Source: DASYLJ01 sp036009625 (lineage in GTDB: Bacteria; Desulfobacterota; Binatia; DP-6). Taken from it: a DNA stretch of 64,000 nt. A program made the position numbers and the translations under genes. The notes below the pieces were generated by a model. It saw only the letters and a list, made by a program, of their open reading frames with translations. It searched no databases and had not been told where the DNA came from. Of this stretch, positions 44,376 through 53,792 are shown piece after piece (within the stretch, counting starts at the first letter, position 1; the number at the start of each line of letters is the position of its first letter). The stretch spans positions 34,572 to 98,571 of the forward strand of contig DASYLJ010000083.1 in assembly GCA_036009625.1 (NCBI GenBank), read 5' to 3'.

Positions 44376-45163
44376 CCGGCGCCCATGAACTCGAGCAGCA
44401 GGTCCATCTGCGCGCTCAGCATGGGAATGCCGGTCTGGATCGGTCGTCCCATGCCGCGCGCCAGCTCGAGCAGCGGCGTGATCTCCGTCGTCATCACGCA
44501 CTCGGCGACCAGCGCCGAGCGCGCCACCAGCTCGCGCGGCATGGGCAGCGCATCGCCCGGGCGCATGCCGAGCGACGTCGCGTTCACGGCGACGTCGTAC
44601 GCACCACCGCCGTCGCCGACCGACACCCGTACTGCGGGGAACGCCGTGCGCACGACGCCGGCGAGCGTGTCGGCTTTCCCGACCGTGCGATTGACGATGG
44701 TGAGCGCGGCGCAGCCGTGACGGGCGAGTGCTGCGGCGATGGCGGCGCCCGCGCCGCCGGCGCCGACGAGCACGCACGATGCGCCACGCACGGCGTGACC
44801 GGCGGCGGCGAGCCCCGCGACGAAGCCCTCGCCGTCGAGCGTCGTGCCCGTGAGCCGGCCGTCATCGTCGCGACGGAATACGTTGACGGCACCGACGAGA
44901 CGGCCGTCGGGCAGGACATCGTCGAGGAGCGGCACGATCGCCGACTTGTGCGGCATGGAGACGACCGCGCCGGCGAAGTTGCCGATGCGGCGCAGCGCCG
45001 GCACGACGACGTCGAGCGCGCCGGCGGGTACCTGCAGCGGCAGCAGCGCGAACGCGCCGAACCGCCCGCGCTCCGCGAGGAGCGTGTTCGCGATGCCCGG
45101 CGAGCGCGCCTGGACGACGGGATCGGCGATCAGGCCGAGCACCTTCGTCGCGCCGGTGATCAT
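44372..45163 (-). CDS. shikimate dehydrogenase-like protein (AroE family)
   Basis: A 263-residue AroE-fold NAD(P)-dependent enzyme: LVGAGGAGAAIAAAL dinucleotide loop, MPHK holding the catalytic Lys, TTLDGEGF holding the Asp. However, the shikimate-binding SxSP is ARSP (first Ser lost) and the HN after it is AN, so the substrate may not be shikimate. The ATG overlaps the beta-helix protein stop by 4 bases; a GNAT gene overlaps downstream. Other aromatic pathway genes are absent nearby. Confidence 0.85.
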   Translation of the reverse strand: MITGATKVLGLIADPVVQARSPGIANTLLAERGRFGAFALLPLQVPAGALDVVVPALRRIGNFAGAVVSMPHKSAIVPLLDDVLPDGRLVGAVNVFRRDDDGRLTGTTLDGEGFVAGLAAAGHAVRGASCVLVGAGGAGAAIAAALARHGCAALTIVNRTVGKADTLAGVVRTAFPAVRVSVGDGGGAYDVAVNATSLGMRPGDALPMPRELVARSALVAECVMTTEITPLLELARGMGRPIQTGIPMLSAQMDLLLEFMGAG

Positions 45164-47472
45164 GGCAGTGTCGGGCAGTCGACCGGCGCGGGCGTCCTGG
45201 GGAATGCAAGGAATCGCTCGACCGTGTCCGACGTCGCATTCTTCGGCGGCGCCTCGGCGCACCACGGACGCTCGCTGCCGAGTACCAGCCGCACCGCGAC
45301 GCGTCCCTGTGGTGCACTCGCGAGCGTGAAGGGCCACGACGCCCCGCCACCCTTGACCGTGATGCCGTCGGCCTTGACGACGATGGATTTGATCGCGCTG
45401 CCGGACGCGCCGCGATAGCGGAAGCCCGCGGGCTTCGCCGCGTTGCCGATCGCCGTCCAGCTCGACGCCGGCAGCGCCACCGTCACGTGCTGCCCGATGC
45501 CCGCGGTGTCGGCCACTTCCAGCACCGCGCCGCCGATCGTCGGATCTCCGCCACCGCCGCGCGCCGGCGGCACGATGCGGTTCAGGGACGGATCGCGGCG
45601 CGTCGACGACTTGAACGACACCTTGCGCTTCGCCGCGTTGGCAGGCGCATCGCGGAGCGTGAGCGACGTCGTGCCGACGGTGATGTACGGCAGCGTCGTC
45701 GAGGTGGTGGAGCTGGTGGTAGTGGTGGTGACCGTCGGACCGCCGCAGCCGATGGGCGCGTTGGTCTCGTCGATGCCGTCGGGCCGCACGCCGTAGAGCG
45801 GGATCGGGCAGTCGCGCTCGAGCGCGCCCAGGTCGGGTGCGGCGCCCGTGAAGCCGTCGTTGACGTTCGGCAACGCGAACGCGGCCTGGTCGACCGCGTT
45901 CGACGTGGCGGCCAGCGTGACGTCCTGCCCGGGCAGCGTCACGGTGTAGGTGGCCGGCGCGGCGAGGCCGTTCGCGAAGATGGGCTCCGCCAGCAGCGTG
46001 CCGTGCTGCTCGAACACGCCCGACGCGTGCATCGCGGCGAAGCTCAGCCAGTTGCCGGGAGCGTCGAAGTCGAAGCGGCCGTCGGGGAACCAGCCGTTGG
46101 AGTCGATGGTGCCGTCGACGATGCCGGCCGACCAGTCGACGACCCGCGGCCCCGGCGGATTCGGACCGACGAACAGATTGTTCGCGAGCACGAAGTGGCG
46201 GCTGACGGCGGGCGTCTGAAGATTGAGCGCGATCTCCGGGCTGACGAACGTGTTGTGGTAGACGAGCATCCCGCTCGGCTCATGTGGCGGCACCAGGCCG
46301 AGCGCCTTGAACTTCATCTGCTCGTCGGCGACGTTCACGACCACGTTGCGGATGGCGTAGGCGGGTCCGCCATAGACGGGCTGGAAGCTCAGCGTCGCGT
46401 AGGTGTTGGTGAAGCGGTTGCGGAACGCGCGCACGTTGCCCTCGCAGCCGTCGAACTCGAAGCCGTTGTCGTACGCCGACAGGATCTCGTTGCCGTAGAC
46501 GTCGATGGCGCGGGAACCGTCCTGGCCGATCTTGATGGCGTCGCCGAAGCCGCGGATCTGGTTGTGACACACGACGTGGCCGCCGCCCTCGAGACGGATG
46601 CCGTCGTCGTTCGACTTGGCGCCGCCGTCGTCGGCATAGACCTGCGGCCACGAGAGACGGCCGTCGATGACGTTGTCGCAGAGATAGAACCCGCGCTGGT
46701 CGGACTGCGAGCCGATGCCGAGCTTGACGTCGCGGATGCGCACCCGTCGCACGACGTTGTCGAGCGCGGCAGCGCCCTGAAAGCGCAGGGCACGATTGGC
46801 GTGCTGCAGGGTCAGCCGCTCGAGGTGGACGTAGCTGCCGTACACCTCGAGCACGTTGCAGCTGTTGCAGCCATTGCCATCGAGGATGGTGCCGTCGGTG
46901 CTGGTGCCGCGGATGACGATCGGGTTCGCGGCCGTGCCGCTGGCGTAGATCACGAACTGGCCGGTGTAGGTGCCGGCGGCGATCGTGATGACGTGGCCGG
47001 GCTGGGCGGCGCCGAGGGCGGCGTTCAGGCCAGCCACGGTCGTGACCGGTATCGGCGTCGGGCTCGCGGGCTCGCCCGGGACGTCGCGCGTCGTGCCCTG
47101 CAGCGCGATCGTCTGATCGACGCCGTCGGGATCGACCGCGTGCAGCTCGATGTCGTAGGTCGTGCCCGGGGTCAGGTCGAAGAGGCTGCCCGCGAACTGC
47201 TGCGGCACCGTGCGTCCGACGACGTCCTCGGGGCGGACGCGGAAGAGCGGCAGGCCGTCGCGCCAGTCGACGTCACCGGTGGGGCGGAAGCGCACGTTCA
47301 CCGTGGCATCGTGGTCGTCGTCGCCAGTGACGAGCAACTGCACGCCGAGCGTGATGACGGTGGGGGTGTCGAGCACGGCGGCGCCGGGATGCAGGACGTC
47401 GTCGGCGTGGGCGGGAGTGGAAAGCAGAATGACGGCGAGCGCCACGGAGGCGCGACCGAGAGCGCGTCGCAT
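45160..47472 (-). CDS. secreted right-handed beta-helix protein with C-terminal domain
   Basis: A 770-residue exported protein. Signal peptide to about residue 23; a fibronectin-like domain about 35-130 (VNVRFRPTGDVDWRDG; LTPGTTYDIELHAVDPDG); a parallel beta-helix about 150-500 with many PbH1-type repeats (VVCHNQIRGFGDAI; VYGNEILSAYDNGFEF); a Thr/Ser linker about 580-595 (TTTTTSSTTSTTLP); and a C-terminal domain about 600-740 ending GRVAVRLVLGSERPWCAE. It may bind or cleave a polysaccharide; no catalytic site is evident. First in a run with AroE and GNAT. Confidence 0.9.
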   Translation of the reverse strand: MRRALGRASVALAVILLSTPAHADDVLHPGAAVLDTPTVITLGVQLLVTGDDDHDATVNVRFRPTGDVDWRDGLPLFRVRPEDVVGRTVPQQFAGSLFDLTPGTTYDIELHAVDPDGVDQTIALQGTTRDVPGEPASPTPIPVTTVAGLNAALGAAQPGHVITIAAGTYTGQFVIYASGTAANPIVIRGTSTDGTILDGNGCNSCNVLEVYGSYVHLERLTLQHANRALRFQGAAALDNVVRRVRIRDVKLGIGSQSDQRGFYLCDNVIDGRLSWPQVYADDGGAKSNDDGIRLEGGGHVVCHNQIRGFGDAIKIGQDGSRAIDVYGNEILSAYDNGFEFDGCEGNVRAFRNRFTNTYATLSFQPVYGGPAYAIRNVVVNVADEQMKFKALGLVPPHEPSGMLVYHNTFVSPEIALNLQTPAVSRHFVLANNLFVGPNPPGPRVVDWSAGIVDGTIDSNGWFPDGRFDFDAPGNWLSFAAMHASGVFEQHGTLLAEPIFANGLAAPATYTVTLPGQDVTLAATSNAVDQAAFALPNVNDGFTGAAPDLGALERDCPIPLYGVRPDGIDETNAPIGCGGPTVTTTTTSSTTSTTLPYITVGTTSLTLRDAPANAAKRKVSFKSSTRRDPSLNRIVPPARGGGGDPTIGGAVLEVADTAGIGQHVTVALPASSWTAIGNAAKPAGFRYRGASGSAIKSIVVKADGITVKGGGASWPFTLASAPQGRVAVRLVLGSERPWCAEAPPKNATSDTVERFLAFPRTPAPVDCPTLP

Positions 47473-47518
47473 GCCTGATGTTGTGGCCCCATCCGACGCG
47501 GAGGCGCAACCAGAAACT

Positions 47519-47983
47519 TCAGGAAGGCCGTCGGAGCGGAATCAGGGCTGCCACCAGTGCCACCACCGCCATCACGGTCCGCGTACGGTGCCACGCCGCC
47601 CACCGCGCCAGCTCGTCGGGAAGCGACTCGGGGGGGATGCCGGCGGCGGAGAACCGCGCATTCGCCTCGGCGAAGTAGAGGAAGAACATCGACACGGTGC
47701 CGAGCATGAGGAGTGCTGCGACCAGTGCCGACCAACGCGCGGGGTGGCGCGTGATGAACGCGGCAAGGGCGGCGCCGATCGCCAGCAGCGCCGCCAGGGT
47801 CGTGACCGGACCGAAGAAGCCGACCAGCCGTTCGTCGTTGGCGGCGTACCAGTCGTGGAAGGCGGCGGGCGTCAACGACTGCCAGTGCGGGACGAGCACC
47901 GAGCCCTCCGTCAGCATGGTGCCGGCGTAGACGCCGATGGCGCCGGCGGAGAGCAGCAGGAGCAACCCGCAGACGGTCTTCAT
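47519..47983 (-). CDS. four-helix membrane protein, DUF1772-like
   Basis: A 154-residue membrane protein with four predicted transmembrane helices (about 4-24, 55-77, 85-105 and 135-150), similar in layout to DUF1772/anthrone-oxygenase-like proteins. Conserved-looking polar residues lie in AAFHDWYAANDERLVGFFG and in the loop NARFSAAGIPP. ATG 47983 overlaps the subtilase stop by one base (TGATG); GTG 47986 would overlap by 4. The role is unknown. Confidence 0.82.
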   Translation of the reverse strand: MKTVCGLLLLLSAGAIGVYAGTMLTEGSVLVPHWQSLTPAAFHDWYAANDERLVGFFGPVTTLAALLAIGAALAAFITRHPARWSALVAALLMLGTVSMFFLYFAEANARFSAAGIPPESLPDELARWAAWHRTRTVMAVVALVAALIPLRRPS

Positions 47984-50922
47984 CACCGCAGCCGCCGGAA
48001 CACCTGCCGAGGCGTGCGCGAGAATCCCGTCCCGTCGGCGAGGATGCCGACCTCCTCGATCACCGGCAGCCCGACGGTCACCGTCGCGCCCGGCTGCAGA
48101 TCGAGCGTCGCAGGCTCGGTGGCGGTGGGGTAGGCACCGAACGCCTCGCCGCCGTCACCGATGATGCCGTCATTGTCGCGATCGGTTCCCGCCACCAGGA
48201 TGTAGACGCCCGGTGGGACGGTGCTCGCGAAGACGATCGGATAGCCGTCGGCGACGCGACTCGTCGCCTGCGCGACGGTGTCGTTGCTCACCGGATCGAC
48301 CAGCAGCACGTAGGTCTGACCCACGTCGCCACCGCCACCCCCGCCGGCGAGCGGTACCTGCAGCGCGATCGGCACGTCGCGGCTGCCGGCGCTGCTCGTC
48401 ACGGTGACGGTGGCCGAGTAGCTGCCGCCCGCGGCGAGCCCGCTGCGGTTGGCGGTGAGGACGAGGTCGACGGGAACGGCGGCGGGCAGCGCCGCCGACG
48501 GGGTGATGGTCAACCACGGCTCGCTCGACGTCGCCCCGGTGACGGTGAGCGCGCCCGAGCCGGCGTTGCGCAGCAGCAGGGTGGCCTGCGTGAGATCGGC
48601 GCCGAAGCCCACCGACGTGGGAATGGTGGTGAGCGCCGGCGGAAGGTTCGCGGTGTCGCCGCCCGCGACCTCGACCGCGCGCCGCGCGTTGATGAGCCCG
48701 TGGCCCGACCAGTTGTCCGGTCCGAGCGCATCGGTGATGGCGCCCGAGGCGAGCCAGATGTCGAGCTGCTCGGGACCGAAGTGTGCGCCGCCGTTCGCCG
48801 CCTGGTAGGCGGCCTGCATCAGCGCCGCCACGCCGGCCATGTGGGGCGAGGCCATCGAGGTGCCCTGGTAGAAGGTGTAGTTCGCCACCGGCGCGCCGCC
48901 GGAATCGTCGGCCAGCGTCGAGAGCACGCCGTCGACGTAGCCGTCGCCGTTGCGGTCGACCGAGGTGTCGCCGCCGGGCGCCGCGACGTCGACCGTCGTG
49001 CCGAAGTTCGAGTAGGGCGCCTTCTCGCGACGCAGATCGGTGGCGCTGACGGTGACCACCTCGGGGAAGTTGGCGGGGCTGAAGCCGGCGGCGTCCTGGT
49101 TGCTGTTGCCGGCGGCGACGACGACGGTGACACCGGCGGCACGCGCGGCCTGCACCGCGGCGCGACCCGTGTTGTCGGAGCCGGGCCCGCCCAGGCTCAT
49201 GTTGATGATGTCGGCGCGCTGCGCCGGGACCGTACCCGAGTCGTTCGAGAGCGCGGCGGCGAAGCGGATCGCCTGCGCGATGTCGTAGGTCGTGCCGCCG
49301 CCCTGACCGAGGACGCGCAACGGCATCAGGCGGCCGGTCCAGTCGATGCCCGACACCCCGGTGCCGTTGTTGGTGGCGGCGCCGATCGTGCCGGCGACGT
49401 GCGTGCCGTGGAACGACGAGCGGCCGCCGGAGCCGAGATCGCCGTTGTCGAACGGGTCGGCATCGATGCCGTTGCCGTCGCGTGCGCTGCTGGCGTTGGC
49501 GATGAAGTCGTAGCCCGGGACGAAGCGTCCGGCGGCGAAGTCGGGATGTCCGAAGAGCTGGCCGGTGTCGATGACGGCCACGATGACGTTGGCATTGCCG
49601 GTGGTGAGGTCCCAGGCTTCCGGCAGCGCGATCAGCGGGTAGTGCCACTGCAGGCTGTAGAACGGGTCGTTCGGGATCGCGAGCGGGTGGCGGATGTAGT
49701 TGGGCTCGGCCCACACCACATCCGACCGCTTCCTGAGCGCGCGGATCGCGGCGATCGTCGCGGCGCGATCGTCGCCAGCAGCGGTGGCCTGGGCCGTGGC
49801 AGCGGGCAGCGGGAGGTGGAAAAGGCCGCCACTGCTCTCGCGCGGATCGCCGGCGACGAGCGCGGCGTCGGTGTTGGCGAGGGCGAGACGCCCGGTGGCG
49901 ATCGCCGGCAGGGTGCCGCGTAGGCGGACGACGACCTCGCCGGGCACGAACTCCGCGTCGGCGGGGATGTTGGTAGCCATGCCGTCCGACTGCAGGCCGA
50001 CCGAGAGCACGTACGGCGTCCACGGCGTCGCCGAATACGTCCCGGAATCGTAGGGCACGACGGCGATGAACGCGGTCCCCGTGATGCCGGTGGTGACCAG
50101 CTGCTCGTAGTTCTCGACGCCCGTCGACGGCGGAACGAGGTCGTTCCCGTCCGCGTCCACGAGGAACAGATCGAGGTCGGAGTGGTCGGGATCGGCGATG
50201 GCGAGCGAGATGACGAGCGGCTCGCCGTCGAGCTCGATGCGATAGACGTCGATGTCGAAGTCGCTGGCGCTCGCGATGTAGGCGGCACCGCCGACGGTTC
50301 CGAAGAGCGGTACGTCCTGCGCGGTGGCGATGGTGTCGTTGTCGCCCTGCATGGCGGGGTCGGCGGTGTCGAGGTCGGCCTCGGCCGCGGATGGTACGGC
50401 GAGCGCGCCGTTCAGCACGGCGCCGGGCCCTCCGTCGCAGGTGCAGGCATTGGAGCAGGTCTGCCCGTCCGCGCACGTGCCGCCGTCGCATGCCTCGCCG
50501 AGGCCCGGATCGGTGACGCCGTCGCCACAGATGCTGCGCGACGCCGTGAAGCGCAGGTTCAGCTTCGGCGACTTGGCGCGGAACCGTCCCGCCATCAGCG
50601 AGCAGTCGGGCGCCCCGATCTTGGCCTTGAGCCGGACCTTGGCGACGAGGCCGTTGCAGGAGGACCAGCGCGCCGCGACGCTCGTCGCCTTGCGCTTGGC
50701 GCCGACCTTGCCCCGCACCGGTGCGCATCCGCTGGCGACGGCGACCTGCCGGCCGTCGACGCTGACGACGTCGATCGCGACGCCCGAGCCGGGTACCAGC
50801 GAGCCGTCGATCAGGTAGCGTCCGTTGCACGCCGTGGCTTTCTTGGCGGCGGCCGGGGAGGGCGCGCCGACAGCTGCCAGGAGCACGGCGAGGAGGAGGA
50901 TCGTGGGGCGGTGCGTCGTCAT
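47983..50922 (-). CDS. secreted S8 (subtilisin-like) serine protease, multidomain
   Basis: A 979-residue exported protease. Signal peptide to about 26; a Cys-containing domain 27-130; a Cys-rich CGDGVTDPG module 132-164 (myxococcal-type repeat); a PPC-like beta domain about 200-310 placed before, not after, the protease; an Ala-rich propeptide-like stretch; and the S8 domain about 440-740 with Asp452 (VIDTGQ), His in FHGTHVAGT and Ser in GTSMASPHMAG. Two beta domains follow (SGALTVTGA type and a GGGG-flanked DPVSNDT segment). All triad residues are present. Divergent from the next gene by 124 bases. Confidence 0.93.
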   Translation of the reverse strand: MTTHRPTILLLAVLLAAVGAPSPAAAKKATACNGRYLIDGSLVPGSGVAIDVVSVDGRQVAVASGCAPVRGKVGAKRKATSVAARWSSCNGLVAKVRLKAKIGAPDCSLMAGRFRAKSPKLNLRFTASRSICGDGVTDPGLGEACDGGTCADGQTCSNACTCDGGPGAVLNGALAVPSAAEADLDTADPAMQGDNDTIATAQDVPLFGTVGGAAYIASASDFDIDVYRIELDGEPLVISLAIADPDHSDLDLFLVDADGNDLVPPSTGVENYEQLVTTGITGTAFIAVVPYDSGTYSATPWTPYVLSVGLQSDGMATNIPADAEFVPGEVVVRLRGTLPAIATGRLALANTDAALVAGDPRESSGGLFHLPLPAATAQATAAGDDRAATIAAIRALRKRSDVVWAEPNYIRHPLAIPNDPFYSLQWHYPLIALPEAWDLTTGNANVIVAVIDTGQLFGHPDFAAGRFVPGYDFIANASSARDGNGIDADPFDNGDLGSGGRSSFHGTHVAGTIGAATNNGTGVSGIDWTGRLMPLRVLGQGGGTTYDIAQAIRFAAALSNDSGTVPAQRADIINMSLGGPGSDNTGRAAVQAARAAGVTVVVAAGNSNQDAAGFSPANFPEVVTVSATDLRREKAPYSNFGTTVDVAAPGGDTSVDRNGDGYVDGVLSTLADDSGGAPVANYTFYQGTSMASPHMAGVAALMQAAYQAANGGAHFGPEQLDIWLASGAITDALGPDNWSGHGLINARRAVEVAGGDTANLPPALTTIPTSVGFGADLTQATLLLRNAGSGALTVTGATSSEPWLTITPSAALPAAVPVDLVLTANRSGLAAGGSYSATVTVTSSAGSRDVPIALQVPLAGGGGGGDVGQTYVLLVDPVSNDTVAQATSRVADGYPIVFASTVPPGVYILVAGTDRDNDGIIGDGGEAFGAYPTATEPATLDLQPGATVTVGLPVIEEVGILADGTGFSRTPRQVFRRLR

Positions 50923-51046
50923 GCCGGGCGCAGGGTGCCATGACTCGCGACGCAGGGAAACGTGGCCGACCCCATGGCTACCGGGCCGTGTTCTCCCGTC
51001 ATTTTGGGAGGCGGCAAGGTCCAGGAACTCGGATAACCAGACGGCC

Positions 51047-53788
51047 ATGTATTCATATTGCCGGCTCGTCCTGGGGTTCGTCCTTCTGGCGCTCCTACCT
51101 GCCTCTCGAGTCTGGGCGCAGGCGGCACGCGGGGTCGAGCCGGTCGTCCTCACCGGCGCCCAGCTCCCCGCCTGGTCGCGCCTCTCGTCGCAGATCGTCT
51201 GCGCGCCCTACCCGTCCGGAACCACCGGCGGCCGCGATGCGCACAACGGCACCACGCTGGTGCCGCCCGACGTCCGCACCGGCGTCGCCGTCGACGACAT
51301 CGTCGCGTTCCGCTGGACGGGCATCGCCTGGGTCGAGATCCCGGTCCAGGTCGACCAGCGCTACCACTACTGCCTGTCGAACCCGGGCTCGTCGTTCGCC
51401 CTCTACTCCGGCACCGACAAGGAGCTCACCTACGCCTGGGACGTCGAGTCGTGGAAGAAGACCGACGGTCAGTGCAGCGCCGCCTACCCGCCGTTGGTCG
51501 GACCCACGCCCGATCCGGTGGCGACGTTCGACGACGACGACGAGATCGCGTTCATGGCGAGCGACGCGGGTCTGCAGGCGCCGTCGGTGCTGGTGACGCC
51601 GCCGGGTACGAGCAATGGCCAGGCGGTCGCGGTGATCGACCCGCTGGCGCCGCTCACGCCGAAGTTCGTCTACCTGTTCCTGCGCGCGAGCGGCTCGTCG
51701 TTCGATGCGTCGAATGGCTACGTGACGTACACGCGCGACGCCGATGCCGACGAGTGGGTCGATCGCTACAGCATCGCCGCCGACGATCCCGAGGTGCTCG
51801 GCGTCAGCAACACCGGCTACGGTCCCAACCTGGCGGGCTCCGTGTGTCGCACTGCGAGCTACGCCGGCTACCCGAACGTGCCCGATGGGACGCCGCGCGC
51901 CTCGACCGATCGCTTCGTGCGTGACGGCCTCACCGTCAGCACCGACACCTACGAGTGGCGTGCGAGCGGTCGCTGGATGATCCGCGGCCTGCGCGTCGCG
52001 AAGCCGAGCCAGCCCGGTGTCTTCGGGCCCGATCTGATCGATCGCTGGAAGGGCCGCGCGTTCCAGCAGAGCCCCGACTCGACGATCTCGCTCGTCGGCT
52101 TCGAGGACGAGCAGGTGAACTGGGAGGCGAACAGCGCGCTGCTCGGCGAGCGCATGGGCCCGGTGCGTGCCATGCGCGAGGTGTGGGGCGCCGACTCCGG
52201 CACCAACGTCACCAAGACGGAGACCTTCTACCGCGACGCGGTCGCGTACCGGTACCACGTCCGCGTCCATCCGATCCCGCCCGACGGCCTCTACACGTCG
52301 TGGGACTACAATGCGGGCGTGGCGAGCCGGTACTACAACCTGCTCAAGCCGAACGGCGTCGCCATCGACGGCGTGAACGACGACGTCGGCCAGGTCGACG
52401 GCGTCTTCGGCATCCCCGCCTTCTTCGATGCGCCCGATCCGACGTTCAACGTGCCGAGCGCGATCCTCAACTGGGAGCAGATCTCGGGCGCCGGCGACGC
52501 GGGCTCGCTGGTCTACATCGTCGAGATCAAGGGCGGAACGACGCTGGTGAACCCGGCGGTCGTCCCCTACTACCGTGACGACAAGTGCCTCGACGACGGC
52601 ACCGGTGACGATCCCGTGGCGCGGCCGTGGCCCGGCGAGGCGTCGACCGACACGCGCGTGCGGGATGGCTACTCCGCCGCCGCCGGAGGCACTCCGTACG
52701 CGCAGCTCACCTGCGATCAACGCCAGGGCGCATGGGGCGCGCACGGCGTGCACTACTTCGTCACCGCCGACAGCGACAACGCCGCGTCGCCCGAGGTGCT
52801 CACCGAGATCGACGTCCAGCAGTGGCAGTTCGCGGTGCCGACGGCGGCGCCGGCGAACGTGGCGCAGCCGTACGCGAACACGGTGATCCTGCGGCTGCTG
52901 CCGGTGGTCACGCCCCTCGTGGGCGTGCCGTCCCTGCTCGCGCCGAGCGCGGGGAGCACGTCGGCGGTGACGCAACAGGACACGCCCGTCGACGTCGTGC
53001 TGGCGGGCGGCGATCTGCTCACCTGCGACCTCGGCTTCACCATCGTCACGCCGCCGGCGCACGGCAGCCTCGGTGCCATCACCAACCAGGCGTGTGCGTT
53101 CGGGCTGCCGTCGTCGGACACCGCACGGGTGACCTACACGCCGGCACCGGGCTTCAGCGGCGACGACGTCTTCACCTATCGCGTCAACGACGGTCTGTTC
53201 GACTCGTCGCCGGCGTCGGCGTTCCTCACCGTGCAGCCGGCGCCGCCGCCGACGTGCGCGAACGGGCCGGTGGTGGCGTGCAGGCGTCCGGTGCGCGCAC
53301 AGAAGGCGGCGCTGTCGGTGACGGACCGCTCGCCCGACACCAACGACAAGCTGACGTGGAAGTGGACGGCGGGCGCCGCCACCACGCTCGCCGACTTCGG
53401 CGATCCGCTGGCGACGACGAGCTACCAGATGTGCGTCTACGACGCCGCGGGGAACACCGTCGGTCGCGCCAGCGCGCCGCCCGGAGGCATCTGCGACGGT
53501 CGTCCGTGCTGGACGGCGAAGGGCACGAAGCTGCTCTACCGCAGCCGCGAGCGCAGCTTCGGCGGCGGTCGCCGCGGCACGTTGCGTCTGACGCTCGGCG
53601 CAGGCGCCGACGGCAAGGCGCGCATCCTCGCCAAGGCGCGCGGTGCGCAGCTCGGGCTGGCGTCGCTGCCGTGGTCGCAGCCGGTGACGGTGCAGGTGAA
53701 GAACAGCGAGGGCGAGTGTTGGGAGGCGGTCTACACGGCGCCCGCACGTCGCAATCAGCCGGGACGGTTCCAGGACAAGGGGGAGTAG
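51047..53788 (+). CDS. large secreted protein with Ig-like and C-terminal domain, unknown function
   Basis: A 913-residue exported protein: signal peptide to about 24 (LLALLPASRVWAQ), a 620-residue N-terminal region I do not recognise with acidic clusters (FDDDDEIAFMA) and many Trp/Tyr, a cadherin/Big-type repeat (TPPAHGSLG; TYTPAPGFSGDDVFTYRVND) near 650-740, and a C-terminal domain about 760-905 with VTDRSPDTNDKLTWKW, LCVYD-type strand and PVTVQVKNSEGECWEAVY. The C-terminal domain resembles that of the beta-helix protein. ATG 51047 directly precedes the signal peptide. Confidence 0.85.
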   Translation: MYSYCRLVLGFVLLALLPASRVWAQAARGVEPVVLTGAQLPAWSRLSSQIVCAPYPSGTTGGRDAHNGTTLVPPDVRTGVAVDDIVAFRWTGIAWVEIPVQVDQRYHYCLSNPGSSFALYSGTDKELTYAWDVESWKKTDGQCSAAYPPLVGPTPDPVATFDDDDEIAFMASDAGLQAPSVLVTPPGTSNGQAVAVIDPLAPLTPKFVYLFLRASGSSFDASNGYVTYTRDADADEWVDRYSIAADDPEVLGVSNTGYGPNLAGSVCRTASYAGYPNVPDGTPRASTDRFVRDGLTVSTDTYEWRASGRWMIRGLRVAKPSQPGVFGPDLIDRWKGRAFQQSPDSTISLVGFEDEQVNWEANSALLGERMGPVRAMREVWGADSGTNVTKTETFYRDAVAYRYHVRVHPIPPDGLYTSWDYNAGVASRYYNLLKPNGVAIDGVNDDVGQVDGVFGIPAFFDAPDPTFNVPSAILNWEQISGAGDAGSLVYIVEIKGGTTLVNPAVVPYYRDDKCLDDGTGDDPVARPWPGEASTDTRVRDGYSAAAGGTPYAQLTCDQRQGAWGAHGVHYFVTADSDNAASPEVLTEIDVQQWQFAVPTAAPANVAQPYANTVILRLLPVVTPLVGVPSLLAPSAGSTSAVTQQDTPVDVVLAGGDLLTCDLGFTIVTPPAHGSLGAITNQACAFGLPSSDTARVTYTPAPGFSGDDVFTYRVNDGLFDSSPASAFLTVQPAPPPTCANGPVVACRRPVRAQKAALSVTDRSPDTNDKLTWKWTAGAATTLADFGDPLATTSYQMCVYDAAGNTVGRASAPPGGICDGRPCWTAKGTKLLYRSRERSFGGGRRGTLRLTLGAGADGKARILAKARGAQLGLASLPWSQPVTVQVKNSEGECWEAVYTAPARRNQPGRFQDKGE

Positions 53789-53792
53789 GGCG

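Noticed and set aside
45690..45735. GTGGTAGTGGTGGTG-rich stretch as a DNA repeat
   Set aside because: It encodes the Thr/Ser linker of the beta-helix protein on the minus strand; the repeat follows from the Thr codons.
45487..47478. 663-residue plus-strand frame opposite the beta-helix gene
   Set aside because: Low-complexity Val/Arg/Glu antisense shadow with no signal or domain; the minus strand has a signal peptide and PbH1 repeats.
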